A DNA stretch of 64,000 bases from Moritella sp. (GTDB taxonomy: Bacteria; Pseudomonadota; Gammaproteobacteria; Enterobacterales; Moritellaceae), in NCBI RefSeq assembly GCF_013215705.1, contig NZ_JABSQR010000014.1:1-64000 (forward strand). Direction: 5' to 3'. Under the pieces are notes generated by a model that was not told where the DNA came from, did not search any database, and was given only the letters and a program-made list of their open reading frames with translations. The position numbers and the translations under genes are program-made. Below are positions 38,497-49,075 of this stretch, in pieces (position 1 is the stretch's first letter; the number at the start of each line of letters is the position of its first letter).

Positions 38497-39171
38497 TTAG
38501 AAGTGACCTTCTAAACCAACGAATACACCGTCAATGGTTGCATCTGCTTTCACGTCATCAACTTTAAAATCAAGTTGTTGAATACGGTAACCTGCGCGGA
38601 GAGACCAATCTAGTACATAACCAGGGTTGAGCATGAACGCAAGGCCGATTTCAGCATCGCCGTATACATCACCTGTAATACCTATGGCATTGACCATCGC
38701 AAAGGCTTTAAGTGGGAACATAGGTAAGCCAACTTCACCATAAGCATAACCCATAGGTAGCGGGCCTTTGAATGACACATCAGTACTGCCGTCTTGGAAG
38801 GTACCGTTTAGCTGACTCCACGTTATACCTGCATCTAGTGATACCAGGTCATTGTCTAAGAATTCATAATACAGCGTGAAATCGACTGTTTTCAGACTAA
38901 TGTTTTGGTTCGTGCCTTTGCCTTCCACATCTATATTTGAAAAGCTAAGTGCAGCATTGGGAATTAGTGGAATTGGGTGTTCAAATTTAGCGTAGATACG
39001 GTAGTTATAAGTATCTTCGTAGCTAGTAACAGCAGAGTGGCTATCGATTTGCATCGAGCCATCAACACCTGATTGCCATACATCAGCACCAAAGTAGGTG
39101 CCAAGCATATCAGCCGTTACGTTGTTTGAAAGACCAGTCAGAAGAGTTAGTGCAAGTAGTTGTTTTTTCAT
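38497..39171 (-). CDS. TIGR04219-family outer-membrane beta-barrel protein
   Basis: A 224-residue protein with a signal peptide (residues 1-20, ending VTA-D). The LGTYFGADVWQSGVDG start of the mature chain and the alternating strands ending in a C-terminal Phe (GLEGHF) are typical of the TIGR04219 outer-membrane family. Function unknown. Monocistronic, with a strong terminator next to it. Confidence 0.85.
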   Translation of the reverse strand: MKKQLLALTLLTGLSNNVTADMLGTYFGADVWQSGVDGSMQIDSHSAVTSYEDTYNYRIYAKFEHPIPLIPNAALSFSNIDVEGKGTNQNISLKTVDFTLYYEFLDNDLVSLDAGITWSQLNGTFQDGSTDVSFKGPLPMGYAYGEVGLPMFPLKAFAMVNAIGITGDVYGDAEIGLAFMLNPGYVLDWSLRAGYRIQQLDFKVDDVKADATIDGVFVGLEGHF

Positions 39172-39555
39172 AATGAGTCCATGTTCATTTATATAATTTA
39201 ATCGCGCAACAGTAACAGCAAGCGTCCTTAGTTAATAAGTATTAGACATTTATCCATCAAATCCTAATGCTATTAACTCACGGTTAATGCTTTCGGCCGG
39301 AGTGGAAAAAAGTTTAGCGCTAATGTTAACTTTTATAAAACCGTTCGCATACGGTTAATTTTGCTGGTCATTATACATTTTGCAGTTAAATAATCATGCT
39401 AAATGGGTTATTTATGTCATTTTAACTAAAGTAGTTAAGCTTATTTTAGACTGGTACTTTTACGAGGTAAAAAAAAGACCCAAAAAAGCCCTAATAATAG
39501 GGCTTAACAAAATGATAAAAATGGTACTTCTATCATACTTTTAGGGTTTAAATTG
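39172..39555. other. Intergenic region TIGR04219 gene / hemL
   Basis: About 380 bp of AT-rich DNA. It holds the hemL terminator and presumably the promoter of the TIGR04219 gene; nothing else is evident. Confidence 0.5.
39480..39505 (-). terminator. Terminator of hemL
   Basis: AAGCCCTA/TAGGGCTT stem with a four-base loop, followed on the minus strand by TTTTGGG. Confidence 0.82.
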
Positions 39556-40839
39556 TTACGCTAATTTAGCAAAGCAACGTTCAGCGGCTGCAATTGTCGC
39601 TTCAATATCGGCACTGGTATGTGCAGTTGATAAGAAACCGGCTTCAAATGCAGACGGTGCAAGATAAACACCTTCAGCTAACATAAGGTGGAAGAATTTC
39701 TTGAAACGTTCGGTATCACACTTACAGACATCAGCAAAACCAGTTACTTCAGCTTGGTCGGTAAAGAAGAAACCAAACATTCCGCCGACATAGTTTACTG
39801 CTAGTGCAATATTTTGGCGTGCAGCAGCTGCTTTAAGGCCTTCTGCTAATTGCTTGGTGCTGGCACTTAATTGTGCAGCCACTTCTGGTTTGTCAATTTC
39901 GGTTAATGCCGCTAGGCCTGCCGCCATGGCAATTGGGTTACCTGACAATGTACCTGCTTGGTATACCGGACCTGTTGGGGCAATGTGTTGCATGATCTCT
40001 AGTTTACCGCCAAACGCGCCAACTGGCATACCGCCACCGATCACTTTACCTAATGTTGTTAGGTCTGGTTTTACTTGATAGAGCGCTTGTGCACAACCCG
40101 TTGCCACACGGAAACCTGTCATTACTTCATCAAAGATAAGTACCGCATTGTATTTATCACAGATGCTACGTAAACCTTGTAGGAAACCGTCTTGTGGTGG
40201 AATGCAGTTCATGTTGCCAGCCACTGGTTCGACAATGATACAAGAGATATCTTCTGGGTATTCAGCAAATAGTGTTTCAACTGATGCTAAATCATTGAAC
40301 GTCGCTGTCAGTGTAAGCTTAGCAAAATCAGCCGGGATACCGGGAGAGCTTGGCTGACCTAATGTTAATGCACCAGAACCCGCTTTAACCAGTAGTGAGT
40401 CAGCATGGCCGTGGTAGCAACCTTCAAATTTTAAGATCTTGTCACGATTGGTGTAACCACGCGCCAGACGGATCGCACTCATGGTTGCTTCTGTACCAGA
40501 GCTAACCATGCGGATCTGGTCCATTGATGGCACCATGGCTTGTACTTTTTGCGCCATGATCACTTCGATTTCAGTCGGTGCACCAAAACTTAAACCATTT
40601 TCAACGGCAGCAAGTACTGCAGATTTGATTGCGGGGTGGTTATGACCCAAGATCATTGGCCCCCATGAACCAACATAATCAATATAGGCATTGTCATCTA
40701 CATCATAGATACGCGCGCCTTCGGCACGTTGAATAAAGAGTGGGCTACCACCCACGCCATTGAATGCGCGCACTGGTGAGTTAACGCCACCAGGAATAAT
40801 TGCTTGAGCTTGCGTGAAAAGTTGGCTTGATTTAGACAT
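39556..40839 (-). CDS. hemL: Glutamate-1-semialdehyde 2,1-aminomutase
   Basis: A 427-residue PLP enzyme that makes 5-aminolevulinate from glutamate semialdehyde in the C5 haem pathway. Signatures: [11 protein letters not shown] at the N-terminus, [10 protein letters not shown] (PLP Asp), and the PLP lysine in [18 protein letters not shown]. Start at the ATG 40839 with AAAGGA six bases upstream. In E. coli hemL-clcA-erpA are neighbours; here a DUF6776 gene, on the opposite strand, lies between hemL and erpA. Confidence 0.97.
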   Translation of the reverse strand: MSKSSQLFTQAQAIIPGGVNSPVRAFNGVGGSPLFIQRAEGARIYDVDDNAYIDYVGSWGPMILGHNHPAIKSAVLAAVENGLSFGAPTEIEVIMAQKVQAMVPSMDQIRMVSSGTEATMSAIRLARGYTNRDKILKFEGCYHGHADSLLVKAGSGALTLGQPSSPGIPADFAKLTLTATFNDLASVETLFAEYPEDISCIIVEPVAGNMNCIPPQDGFLQGLRSICDKYNAVLIFDEVMTGFRVATGCAQALYQVKPDLTTLGKVIGGGMPVGAFGGKLEIMQHIAPTGPVYQAGTLSGNPIAMAAGLAALTEIDKPEVAAQLSASTKQLAEGLKAAAARQNIALAVNYVGGMFGFFFTDQAEVTGFADVCKCDTERFKKFFHLMLAEGVYLAPSAFEAGFLSTAHTSADIEATIAAAERCFAKLA

Positions 40840-41052
40840 CTGCAATCCTTTTATCTACTGTCAGAGACGACATATATAAGAAATAGTAAAAAATAGTAAG
40901 AAATATTTTAGGGCGTTATTATACCTGTTAAGTGGTGTAAACGTAGTTTTTTTACATTTTTAGCGGCTCGCAGCTAACTTGTCTTTGTTTTCATCGGCAG
41001 AATCGTTAAAATAGCGCTTTATTTTTATGCTTCTTCACGACACAAGGCCGAC

Positions 41053-41748
41053 ATGTTTAAGATTATTAAACCACGTTACATCGTATTATTAGCGCTCGCT
41101 ATATTATTGGGTTATGGTTTTTATTACCTGAAAAGCATGGAGTCAGTAGCAAAAATAGTCATGAAAGATGATGAAATTGCACGGTTAAATACTGGTTTAG
41201 CAGAAACGACTAAAATGAAAGCCCAGATCGAAGCTGAACTGCAAACCAGCGAAATAGTGGTGGAACAGTTAACTGAGCAGCAGCGTATTTTATTTAATGA
41301 AAATGCCGAACTAAAACGCCAGTTGGTTTTTTATCAACGTATCATTGCGCCAGAAGACGTCATTAATGGTGTTAAATTAGAAAGCCTGACATTCATTCCG
41401 GAAGTGAGTGAAAACTATTATTTTATGCAGTTAGTATTAATGCAGGTGCAAAAGAACAAACGTCATATTAAAGCCACTGCGGATTTAGTTTTCTATGGTA
41501 GCCTAGCAGGAGAACCTGCAGAGTATACTTGGAATGAGTTAGTTGATGACACACAGCAACAACTCAAGTTTTCATTCCGCTATTTCCAAACGATAGAAGC
41601 ATCGATAAAATTCCCACTGGGTTTTGTGCCGGAACGGGTGCTCTTCATTGGTAAGATAAAGGGTAATCGTTGGAATTCGGGCATCAACTTAAAACAGAAT
41701 TTTGACTGGAGTGCAGTATTGCAAAACAGTGACTCGATCTTTGGGTAA
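41053..41748 (+). CDS. DUF6776-like membrane-anchored coiled-coil protein
   Basis: A 231-residue protein with one N-terminal transmembrane helix (about 8-25) and a coiled coil at about 40-95 (rich in Glu, Gln, Leu; LAETTKMKAQIEAELQ, LTEQQRILFNENAELKRQL), then a beta-rich C-terminal domain. I associate this layout with DUF6776. Function unknown. The distance to erpA is 109 bp, so they may share a transcript. Confidence 0.7.
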   Translation: MFKIIKPRYIVLLALAILLGYGFYYLKSMESVAKIVMKDDEIARLNTGLAETTKMKAQIEAELQTSEIVVEQLTEQQRILFNENAELKRQLVFYQRIIAPEDVINGVKLESLTFIPEVSENYYFMQLVLMQVQKNKRHIKATADLVFYGSLAGEPAEYTWNELVDDTQQQLKFSFRYFQTIEASIKFPLGFVPERVLFIGKIKGNRWNSGINLKQNFDWSAVLQNSDSIFG

Positions 41749-41857
41749 TTTCCTGCCCTTAGTGCTACTAACGTTGAATGCTGATAAACGATAGTTGACT
41801 GAATTAGTCAGGTATTAGATAATTGAATGTATAAAACGAGATTAAGTGAGATCAGAT

Positions 41858-42289
41858 ATGGAACTATTTACAGACGTTGGTGCAACTCAGACTAACAATA
41901 ACGAAGTTGTTGAACAAGCTGTTACATCTGTTGCTGTGGAAGCAAGTGCAGATGATATGGTATTACCCATTCATTTTAGTGATGCGGCGGCAGCAAGAGT
42001 GAAAGAATTGATCACTGAAGAAGAAAACCTGGCGCTGAAATTACGCGTGTATGTGACTGGTGGCGGTTGTTCTGGTTTCTCTTATGGTTTTACTTTTGAT
42101 GAAAAAATTAATTTTGGTGATACTGTTATCGAAAAAAACGGCGTGACTATGGTTGTTGATTCAATGAGTTTACAATATTTAGTTGATGGCACGGTTGATT
42201 ACATTGATGGCTTAGAAGGTTCACGCTTCTTGGTAAACAACCCGAACGCAACAACAACATGTGGTTGTGGTTCAAGCTTCTCAATCTAA
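41858..42289 (+). CDS. erpA: Iron-sulfur cluster insertion protein ErpA
   Basis: A 143-residue A-type iron-sulfur carrier. The three cluster-binding Cys are in [11 protein letters not shown] and [11 protein letters not shown]. The core from about residue 34 ([17 protein letters not shown]) matches E. coli ErpA, which is about 114 residues, so this protein carries roughly 30 extra acidic N-terminal residues. I chose the ATG at 41858; a GTG at 41846 is in frame. A terminator follows. Confidence 0.95.
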   Translation: MELFTDVGATQTNNNEVVEQAVTSVAVEASADDMVLPIHFSDAAAARVKELITEEENLALKLRVYVTGGGCSGFSYGFTFDEKINFGDTVIEKNGVTMVVDSMSLQYLVDGTVDYIDGLEGSRFLVNNPNATTTCGCGSSFSI

Positions 42290-42318
42290 GCGCTGGCTTA
42301 GTTAAACATTACGATGAT

Positions 42319-42352
42319 CCGTACTTAACCGTCGTTAAGTACGGCATTTTAT
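42319..42352 (+). terminator. Terminator of erpA
   Basis: CCGTACTTAAC/GTTAAGTACGG stem, then CATTTTATATTATTTTT. Confidence 0.85.
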
Positions 42353-42553
42353 ATTATTTTTGTAAACAGCCGTTATTCCCCTCATATTTTGTTATCCCGC
42401 CTTAGATTATAAAACTCAGATTATAAAAAAGTTAGTGCTTATAGCTTATTTTTCAATGTTTGTGACTGGTCGTCTTATTTTTTTATTGTGAGCATTTATC
42501 TCTGGTTAAATATATTGCATTATAGATATTCAATTGTGTTCAAAGGAATGATA

Positions 42554-43657
42554 ATGAATAACTTTACAGCGCAGGTTATTGTTAAGAAGCCATTATTTCA
42601 AGCATCAGTGCTCGCCGCCGCATTTGTATTATGGATGGCAAGTGGCACCGGTGGCGAGCGTGCTGAACAGGCTGATGGCACGACCAGCAATACAGCCAAT
42701 GTCATTGTCGAAAAACCCATTCCACAAGTGCGAACCGAACTATTTGAGGCGCAGTTAGTTGCTCGTTCAATTTCTCTTTATGGCCGCACGGCAGCCGATC
42801 GTGAAACCAACCTCGGTGCTGAGATAGCAGGCCGAGTTTCGGAAGTGCTCGCCAAGCGCGGCAGTTTTGTTAATAAAGGTGACATCATAGTGCGCATGGA
42901 AAAAAACGACCTGCCGCAGTTATTGTTACGTGCTAAGACCTTATATAAACAACGTGAAATTGAATATGAAGGCGCGAAAAAGCTAGCTGCACAAGGTTTT
43001 CAAGGTAAAGCCCGGTTAGCTGAAGCGGCAACCGCATTAACGGATGCATCAACTAATGTCTTCACCATTAAACTACAGTTAGACAAAACCGTCATCATTG
43101 CGCCTATTTCCGGTATTTTGAATGAACGCCATGTGGAAGTTGGCGACTATTTAGCGAAAGGTAATCCGATTGCCACGATCGCGGATATTAATCCATTGAT
43201 CATCAAAGCGGATGTGACTGAGCGGGATGTTAGTAAAGTGAAATTGCAACAAGTCGCCAAAGTACGCTTAGTCAGTGGCGAAGAAATTGAAGGTAAAGTA
43301 CGCTATATTTCTCGGGTCGCTAACGCGGCAACCAATACTTTCCGTATTGAAGTTGCGATTGATAATGCCGATTTAAGTTTGTCGGCTGGTGGCAGTGCCG
43401 AGCTGTCATTACCATTACGTCAAGAGTGGGCGGTGAAGTTATCACCATCAACACTCGCCTTGGATGAAAAGGGCGTTATTGGAGTGAAAACTGTCGTTGA
43501 TAAACATGTGGTATTTATTCCCATTGATATTCTTAAAGCGGATGCCCAGGGTTCTTGGTTAACGGGGTTAGGTAAGCATCCTGAAGTGATCACTGTCGGC
43601 CAAGGTTTTGTTCGCGCGGGTGACAGAGTCGATACCGTATTAACGAGGACGAAATAA
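42554..43657 (+). CDS. RND efflux periplasmic adaptor (membrane fusion protein)
   Basis: A 367-residue HlyD/AcrA-like adaptor. Residues about 10-30 form the membrane anchor or signal (LFQASVLAAAFVLWMASG). Lipoyl halves are seen in AEIAGRVSEVLAKRGSFVNKGDIIVRME and APISGILNERHVEVGDYLAKG (each shown partly: GRVSEVLAKRGSFV, GILNERHVEVGDY), with a helical hairpin between. It bridges the inner-membrane pump to an outer-membrane channel. Start at 42554 with AGGA upstream. Its stop overlaps the pump start by one base. Confidence 0.92.
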   Translation: MNNFTAQVIVKKPLFQASVLAAAFVLWMASGTGGERAEQADGTTSNTANVIVEKPIPQVRTELFEAQLVARSISLYGRTAADRETNLGAEIAGRVSEVLAKRGSFVNKGDIIVRMEKNDLPQLLLRAKTLYKQREIEYEGAKKLAAQGFQGKARLAEAATALTDASTNVFTIKLQLDKTVIIAPISGILNERHVEVGDYLAKGNPIATIADINPLIIKADVTERDVSKVKLQQVAKVRLVSGEEIEGKVRYISRVANAATNTFRIEVAIDNADLSLSAGGSAELSLPLRQEWAVKLSPSTLALDEKGVIGVKTVVDKHVVFIPIDILKADAQGSWLTGLGKHPEVITVGQGFVRAGDRVDTVLTRTK

Positions 43658-46600
43658 TGAACGGTATTATTTCTGCTGCGTTAAGTCATCGCCGCACCGT
43701 TATCATGCTGCTTCTGCTTATTTTAATTTCGGGCAGTGTGACTTATCTTAATATTCCCAAAGAAGCGGAACCGGATGTGCCGATCCCGTTTATTTATGTG
43801 TCGGTTAATCACCATGGAATTTCCCCAGAAGATGGTGAACGGGCGTTATTACGGCCGTTAGAGCAAGAGCTTCGCGGTATTGATGGTCTCAAAGAAATGG
43901 TCTCGACAGCCAGTGAAGGTCATGCGTCAATCCAGCTGGAATTTCATGCCGGTATTGACAGTAATATTGCCTTAGCCAGTGTCCGCGAAAAAGTCAGCCT
44001 AGCTAAAGCCCAATTACCGGATGATTCGGAAGAGCCGGTGGTCAAAGAGATCAGCATGGCAACGCAGAAACCCGCGCTGACGGTTATTTTGTCGGGTGAT
44101 GTTTCAGAACGCGCATTAATCACGGTATCACGCGACTTAAAACAAAAAATCGAAGCACTGACTGAAGTACTGGAAGTCAGCGTGGGTGGCGATCGTGAAG
44201 ACATGATTGAGATCTTAGTCGACCCATTATTAATGGAAAGCTATAACCTCGATCAGAGTGATATTTATAATCTTATTTCGCGTAATAACTTGTTGGTTGC
44301 AGCGGGTACGCTAGACAGTGGTCAAGGCCGTTTTCCAGTGAAAGTACCGTCGGTATTTGAATCGTTAAAAGACGTACTTGATTTACCGGTCAAAGTCGAC
44401 GGCACGCGTGTTATTACCTTTGGTGATGTGGCTGAAGTACGTCGCTCCTACAAAGATCCCGTGTCGTTTGCCCGTATTGATGGTCAAGCCGCGGTATCAC
44501 TGGAAGTGAAAAAACGACCGGGTGAAAACATCATCGAAACGGTTGATAAGGTTAAAGCCTTAGTCAATCAAGAAAGTGCCTATTGGCAGGGGGTGATTAA
44601 AGTTGATTTTACTGCCGATAGTTCTGAAGATGTGAAAGATATGCTCAACGATCTGCAAAACAACGTCATGTCAGCGGTAATACTGGTGGTTATCGTGATT
44701 ATCGGTAGTCTCGGCGCTCGTAGCGCATTTCTGGTGGGTATTGCTATCCCAGGTTCATTCTTAGCCGGTATTTTGATGCTGGCTTTATGGGGTTATACTA
44801 TTAACACGGTTGTGCTATTTGCTTTGATTATGGCGGTTGGCATGCTGGTGGATGGTGCGATTGTGGTGACCGAGTTTGCTGATCGTGAAATGAACGAAGG
44901 CCGCAGTAATAAAGAAGCTTATGAACGTGCGGCGAAACGTATGGCTTGGCCGATTATTGCCTCTACGGCCACCACATTAGCGGCGTTTGCACCGTTATTG
45001 TTCTGGCCAGGCATGATGGGTGAGTTCATGAAATTCTTACCGTTAACCTTAATTACTACACTGAGCGCCTCTTTGGTCATGGCATTAATTTTCGTGCCAA
45101 CCTTAGGTGGACTTATCGGGCGTCGCCGTAACCTATCCGCATTAGAGCAGAAACAAACAGAACTGGCAGAAAATGGCGATGTCACTCAAATGCCGGGCCT
45201 GACGGGTTGGTATATTAAAGTGCTTAACGGCGCGATTAAAAAACCCTGGTGGTGTTTAGGGGCTGCGCTGTTATTTTCTTTTGCCGTGATCAAAGCATAC
45301 GGCGTTTATGGCCAAGGTTCGGAGTTTTTTCCTAATGTAGAACCGCCCGGTTTTAATATTATTGTGCGCTCGCAAGGTGATTTATCTATCTACGAGCAAG
45401 ACACGTTAATGCAGCAAGTCGAAGCCAAATTACTGGGCATGCCAGAGATTGAAACCTTGTATGCACGGACTGGTAAGAATAATAAAAATGGCGAACAGAT
45501 AGGTACATTGCGAGTTAACTTAGTGGATTGGCAGCAACGCCGTAAAGCCGACGAGATCATTACTGATATTTTAGTGAGAACATCGACATTAGCTGGCATC
45601 GAAATCGAAGCCCGGAAAGATGAGAGTGGTCCACCGCAAGGCAAAGATTTACAGCTGGAATTAAGCTCGCGATATCCGGAGTTATTAGAGCCAGCACTGG
45701 CCACTATTCGAGACTTTGTGGCGACGCAGGGCATCTTTACCAATGTCAGTGATAATGGCGCAAAACCGGGTATTGAATGGCAGATTAAAGTTGATCGCGG
45801 TATTGCCGCTCGTTACGGTGCTGATGCCTTGTTAGTGGGTAATAATGTCCAGTTTGTGACTACCGGTTTACGTCTTGGTGGTTATCGCGCTGATGATGTT
45901 GATGACGAGATGGATATTCGCGTACGTTTCTCTGAGCAATACCGTCATATCAGCCGGCTAGAAGACTTGCGTTTAAAAACGACAGCAGGGCAAGTTCCAT
46001 TAAGTGTTTTTTCAACCCTGACCGCAGAGCATAAAAAAGACTCGGTGCGTAAAGTTGATGGTCGCCAAGCGTTAAAAATTGAAGCAGATCTATTACCGGG
46101 TTATAACTTAAATGAACAACTGCCTAAGTTAATGGCATTAATGAAAGGTTTAGAGCTGGATCCGCGTGTGACAATACGCTTACGTGGTCAAGATGAAAAC
46201 CAGAAAGAATCGGCTGAGTTTTTGAAAAATGCGCTATTAATTGCATTAGCGGTAATGGCGATCATTTTGGTGACGCAGTTTAACTCTTTCTATCAAGCAT
46301 TTTTGATTTTAACGGCGGTGATCTTCTCTACGGTCGGGGTATTCCTCGGTTTGATGATAGTACAAGAACCGTTTGGTATCGTCATGTCAGGCATTGGCGT
46401 GATCTCGTTAGCCGGTATTGTGGTGAATAATAATATCGTGTTAATTGATACTTACAATGTCCTTAAGCAAGAAGGACTGACTGCGGTGGAAGCGGTATTA
46501 CGCACCGGGGCGCAACGTTTACGGCCGGTGATGCTGACGACTGTGACGACCATCTTAGGCTTGATGCCAATGGTATTGCAGATGAATATCGATATTGTTG

Positions 46601-46887
46601 AGCGCACCACCACATTTGGCGCACCATCAACACAGTGGTGGTCACAATTGGCCACCGCGGTGGCGGGTGGATTAACCTTTGCGACGGTACTGACCTTAGT
46701 ATTAACGCCCTGTATGTTGGTATTGGGCGATCGAATCAGTCAACGTTGGAATAAAGGCAAAGCCGTGGTAAAGGTGAACGCTGTTGACTGTGATGCAATG
46801 ATGTACTTTGATGATGAGCAGCATGTCGCTTATTCTTCAGAAAAACAGCGTTCTGAAACTATTAGCTTGGGTATAGACCTCGATTAA
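43657..46887 (+). CDS. RND-family efflux pump, HAE1 type
   Basis: A 1076-residue inner-membrane permease with twelve expected transmembrane helices. N-terminal IPKEAEPDVPIPFIYVSVNHHGISPEDGERALLRPLEQEL (part: EAEPDVPIPFIYV) is the porter domain start; VGMLVDGAIVVTEFADREMNEG near residue 395-415 in TM4 holds the proton-relay Asp region; GIVVNNNIVLIDTYN near 925 is TM10. It exports drugs or lipophilic compounds. No outer-membrane TolC-like gene is in the operon, so it probably uses a shared TolC. Confidence 0.93.
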   Translation: MNGIISAALSHRRTVIMLLLLILISGSVTYLNIPKEAEPDVPIPFIYVSVNHHGISPEDGERALLRPLEQELRGIDGLKEMVSTASEGHASIQLEFHAGIDSNIALASVREKVSLAKAQLPDDSEEPVVKEISMATQKPALTVILSGDVSERALITVSRDLKQKIEALTEVLEVSVGGDREDMIEILVDPLLMESYNLDQSDIYNLISRNNLLVAAGTLDSGQGRFPVKVPSVFESLKDVLDLPVKVDGTRVITFGDVAEVRRSYKDPVSFARIDGQAAVSLEVKKRPGENIIETVDKVKALVNQESAYWQGVIKVDFTADSSEDVKDMLNDLQNNVMSAVILVVIVIIGSLGARSAFLVGIAIPGSFLAGILMLALWGYTINTVVLFALIMAVGMLVDGAIVVTEFADREMNEGRSNKEAYERAAKRMAWPIIASTATTLAAFAPLLFWPGMMGEFMKFLPLTLITTLSASLVMALIFVPTLGGLIGRRRNLSALEQKQTELAENGDVTQMPGLTGWYIKVLNGAIKKPWWCLGAALLFSFAVIKAYGVYGQGSEFFPNVEPPGFNIIVRSQGDLSIYEQDTLMQQVEAKLLGMPEIETLYARTGKNNKNGEQIGTLRVNLVDWQQRRKADEIITDILVRTSTLAGIEIEARKDESGPPQGKDLQLELSSRYPELLEPALATIRDFVATQGIFTNVSDNGAKPGIEWQIKVDRGIAARYGADALLVGNNVQFVTTGLRLGGYRADDVDDEMDIRVRFSEQYRHISRLEDLRLKTTAGQVPLSVFSTLTAEHKKDSVRKVDGRQALKIEADLLPGYNLNEQLPKLMALMKGLELDPRVTIRLRGQDENQKESAEFLKNALLIALAVMAIILVTQFNSFYQAFLILTAVIFSTVGVFLGLMIVQEPFGIVMSGIGVISLAGIVVNNNIVLIDTYNVLKQEGLTAVEAVLRTGAQRLRPVMLTTVTTILGLMPMVLQMNIDIVERTTTFGAPSTQWWSQLATAVAGGLTFATVLTLVLTPCMLVLGDRISQRWNKGKAVVKVNAVDCDAMMYFDDEQHVAYSSEKQRSETISLGIDLD

Positions 46888-46929
46888 CGACTGAATTCCC
46901 AGTTCAGTCTGGTTATTCGCAAATGATAA

Positions 46930-46962
46930 AACACCGGTACTCAGTGAGTACCGGTGTTTTTT
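46930..46962. terminator. Bidirectional terminator, RND operon / DUF423 gene
   Basis: Stem ACACCGGTACTCA/TGAGTACCGGTGT with one unpaired base, T-run on both sides. Confidence 0.92.
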
Positions 46963-46995
46963 ATAACATCGAAAAGTGTAATTTAAACGCTAGTA

Positions 46996-47382
46996 TTATT
47001 TAATCTTGCAAGCACGCCAAACTAATAATAACCACGACAACATCAGACCGCTGCCACCGAAGGGCGTGATGTTGCTTAACCATTTTTCACCAGTTAATGC
47101 ATAAAGTATCAAAGAGCCACTGAAAGTAATAATACTCACCAATTGTAGACCTGCGACCCAGTTAAAACGTCCTTCAGCAAATTTATTATCTAATAAAGCC
47201 AAAAACAACACACTTAACGTATGAATAAATAAGTAGTCTCGCGCCGTCGCAAAGTTAGCAACCCCGTTATGTAATACCAGCTGGGAATGCCATAAATGTG
47301 CACCTAACGTGCCCACGAGAATATTGGTAAACATTAAAATGGAACAGATGATCAGGAAATACTTGAGTTTGTTGTGCTGCAT
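46996..47382 (-). CDS. DUF423 family membrane protein (YgdD-like)
   Basis: A 128-residue protein with four predicted transmembrane helices. LGAHLWHSQLVLHNGVANFATARDYLFIHTLSVL (part: FATARDYLFIHTLSVL) and FSGSLILYALTG, ITPFGGSGLMLSWLLL are the DUF423 marks (ITPxGG). Function unknown. Convergent with the RND operon. Confidence 0.88.
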   Translation of the reverse strand: MQHNKLKYFLIICSILMFTNILVGTLGAHLWHSQLVLHNGVANFATARDYLFIHTLSVLFLALLDNKFAEGRFNWVAGLQLVSIITFSGSLILYALTGEKWLSNITPFGGSGLMLSWLLLVWRACKIK

Positions 47383-47598
47383 GGTGTGGTTACCTTACCT
47401 TTAATAACTAGAAATAAATCAGTCGAAAGACTTAGTTTGTTGTAATACTTCATAAAGTTGTCATTTATCTTACATTTTTTGTTCATATTTATCACACATC
47501 TTTGTCATATTTCACCTTTAGTATTGATTCCAATTAAAGCAACTACTCAACTACTTAACTACTTATTTTTTATATTTGTTAACACAATGGAATCTAAA

Positions 47599-48573
47599 AT
47601 GAAAAAATCACTACTTGCACTGGTATTACCAAGTCTATTCGCCTCAACGGTTGGCGCGGTTGAAGTTTATAATGATGATAACCAATCTGTTAACGTATAT
47701 GGCCGTGCTTATGCAGGACATGACTTTAGCGGTGAAGATAAAAATGCTAACTATGGTAATGATACTTACATTCGTATTGGCGCCAAATTAAAATCAGACA
47801 TCTCTGAGTCACTATCGGTATTTGCTCGTTATGAACTACAGTGGGATCTCGCTGACGGTGAGAAACAAGACAAAACCAAAACCCGTTTAGCGTATGTTGG
47901 TCTTGACAGTGATGTTGGCGCATTCAGCTTTGGCCGTCAATATGGTGCGGTTTCTTTAGTGTCAGACATTACTGATACAGCTTATACCAATGCATACGGT
48001 GGCAATCTTGGGGTAGGTAAAGACCACGATGGCACTGGTCGTGATAACAGCTTATTAAAATACAGCAACAAATTTGGCGCTTTGCAGCTCGATGCTTCAT
48101 ACCGTCTTGACGATGCCCAAAGTGATGCAGAAAGTGATGCAGCTTATGGTTTAGCAGCGGCATATGAGCTTGATTTTTGTTTAACACTAGCGGCTGGTTT
48201 TAATGGCAGTTCACCGACTGATGACTATGATGCATCAATTTTCTTACTTGGTGCGAGTTACAAAACAGGTCCGGTGAAAGTGGCGGCAACATTTGCACAA
48301 GGTTCAGAGTTTGCAGCTCAAAATACCGACCACACGGCCTATGAATTAACAGTAGAATACAAGATCAGCAAGCAACTACGTGCACAAGTATTGTATAGCG
48401 CCCAAGAACTTGAAGACAACACAACATCAGTAACAACAGACAAAGTTGATGAGTTAGTATTTGGTGTGCGTTATGACTTTAACAAGAGCCTACGGTCGGT
48501 TGCAGAATACCGCATCAACGGTGTTGACGGTATGGATGACGATTTCCACCTCGCGGCACGTTACAGCTTTTAA
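47599..48573 (+). CDS. Gram-negative general porin (OmpC/OmpU type)
   Basis: A 324-residue outer-membrane porin. A signal peptide (MKKSLLALVLPSLFASTVGA) precedes VEVYNDDNQSVNVYGRA. Repeating amphipathic strands and a C-terminal Phe (LAARYSF) fit a 16-stranded trimeric porin; FARYELQWDLAD and LAYVGLDSDVGAFSFGRQYG are typical of the family. It lets small hydrophilic molecules through the outer membrane. A longer frame begins at 47458 but the signal peptide fixes the start at 47599. Terminator follows. Confidence 0.93.
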   Translation: MKKSLLALVLPSLFASTVGAVEVYNDDNQSVNVYGRAYAGHDFSGEDKNANYGNDTYIRIGAKLKSDISESLSVFARYELQWDLADGEKQDKTKTRLAYVGLDSDVGAFSFGRQYGAVSLVSDITDTAYTNAYGGNLGVGKDHDGTGRDNSLLKYSNKFGALQLDASYRLDDAQSDAESDAAYGLAAAYELDFCLTLAAGFNGSSPTDDYDASIFLLGASYKTGPVKVAATFAQGSEFAAQNTDHTAYELTVEYKISKQLRAQVLYSAQELEDNTTSVTTDKVDELVFGVRYDFNKSLRSVAEYRINGVDGMDDDFHLAARYSF

Positions 48574-48636
48574 TTGTTAGATTAGTTATCGCGGCGTTAA
48601 ATTAGCGTCGAAAAATGAATATAATTGAATGTGTAA

Positions 48637-48668
48637 AAGTGGTTAATCTTCGGGTTAACCGCTTTTTT
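48637..48668 (+). terminator. Terminator of the porin gene
   Basis: AAGTGGTTAA/TTAACCGCTT stem (one G-T type mismatch) with a TCTTCGGG loop, then TTTTTT. Confidence 0.85.
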
Positions 48669-48803
48669 GTATGCAGTTATCTATCTACTTCATATTCAAA
48701 CCGTAACCTAGTTGTGTATCGCTTGAAAACAGTTGATAATGACTCGAAATTTCTCGTCGGGCATTTGATTTAGCCTCTTAGCTTAACAAGTCGGATAAAT
48801 ACA

Positions 48804-49061
48804 ATGCAGCAATTAGACCTTAGAACCTTCATTTGTCCTTTACCATTGATAAAAGTAAAACTATGGTTAAAGCAAGTTGAGCTCGGCACCGACACTATCG
48901 TATTACTGACCGATCCTGGTTCTCGTCAAGATATACCTAAATTTTTAATCAGTCTTGGTCAAGCAGTTGTTGAATTAGAAAATAGTCCATTAATGTTACG
49001 TATTAAGGTCACTAAGCTAACGCAGCACTTATCTCTCACCCAGCTAAAAACTCAATCTTAA
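48804..49061 (+). CDS. TusA-family sulfurtransferase-like protein
   Basis: An 85-residue protein with the TusA/SirA fold signature LDLRTFICPLPLIKVKLWLKQV: the active-site-type CPxP is CPLP with Cys at residue 11. TusA proteins relay persulfide sulfur, for instance to tRNA thiolation; this paralogue's partner is unknown. It ends 14 bp before the PerM-like gene, so the two are cotranscribed. Confidence 0.85.
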   Translation: MQQLDLRTFICPLPLIKVKLWLKQVELGTDTIVLLTDPGSRQDIPKFLISLGQAVVELENSPLMLRIKVTKLTQHLSLTQLKTQS

Positions 49062-49075
49062 GGCAATCACAATTT

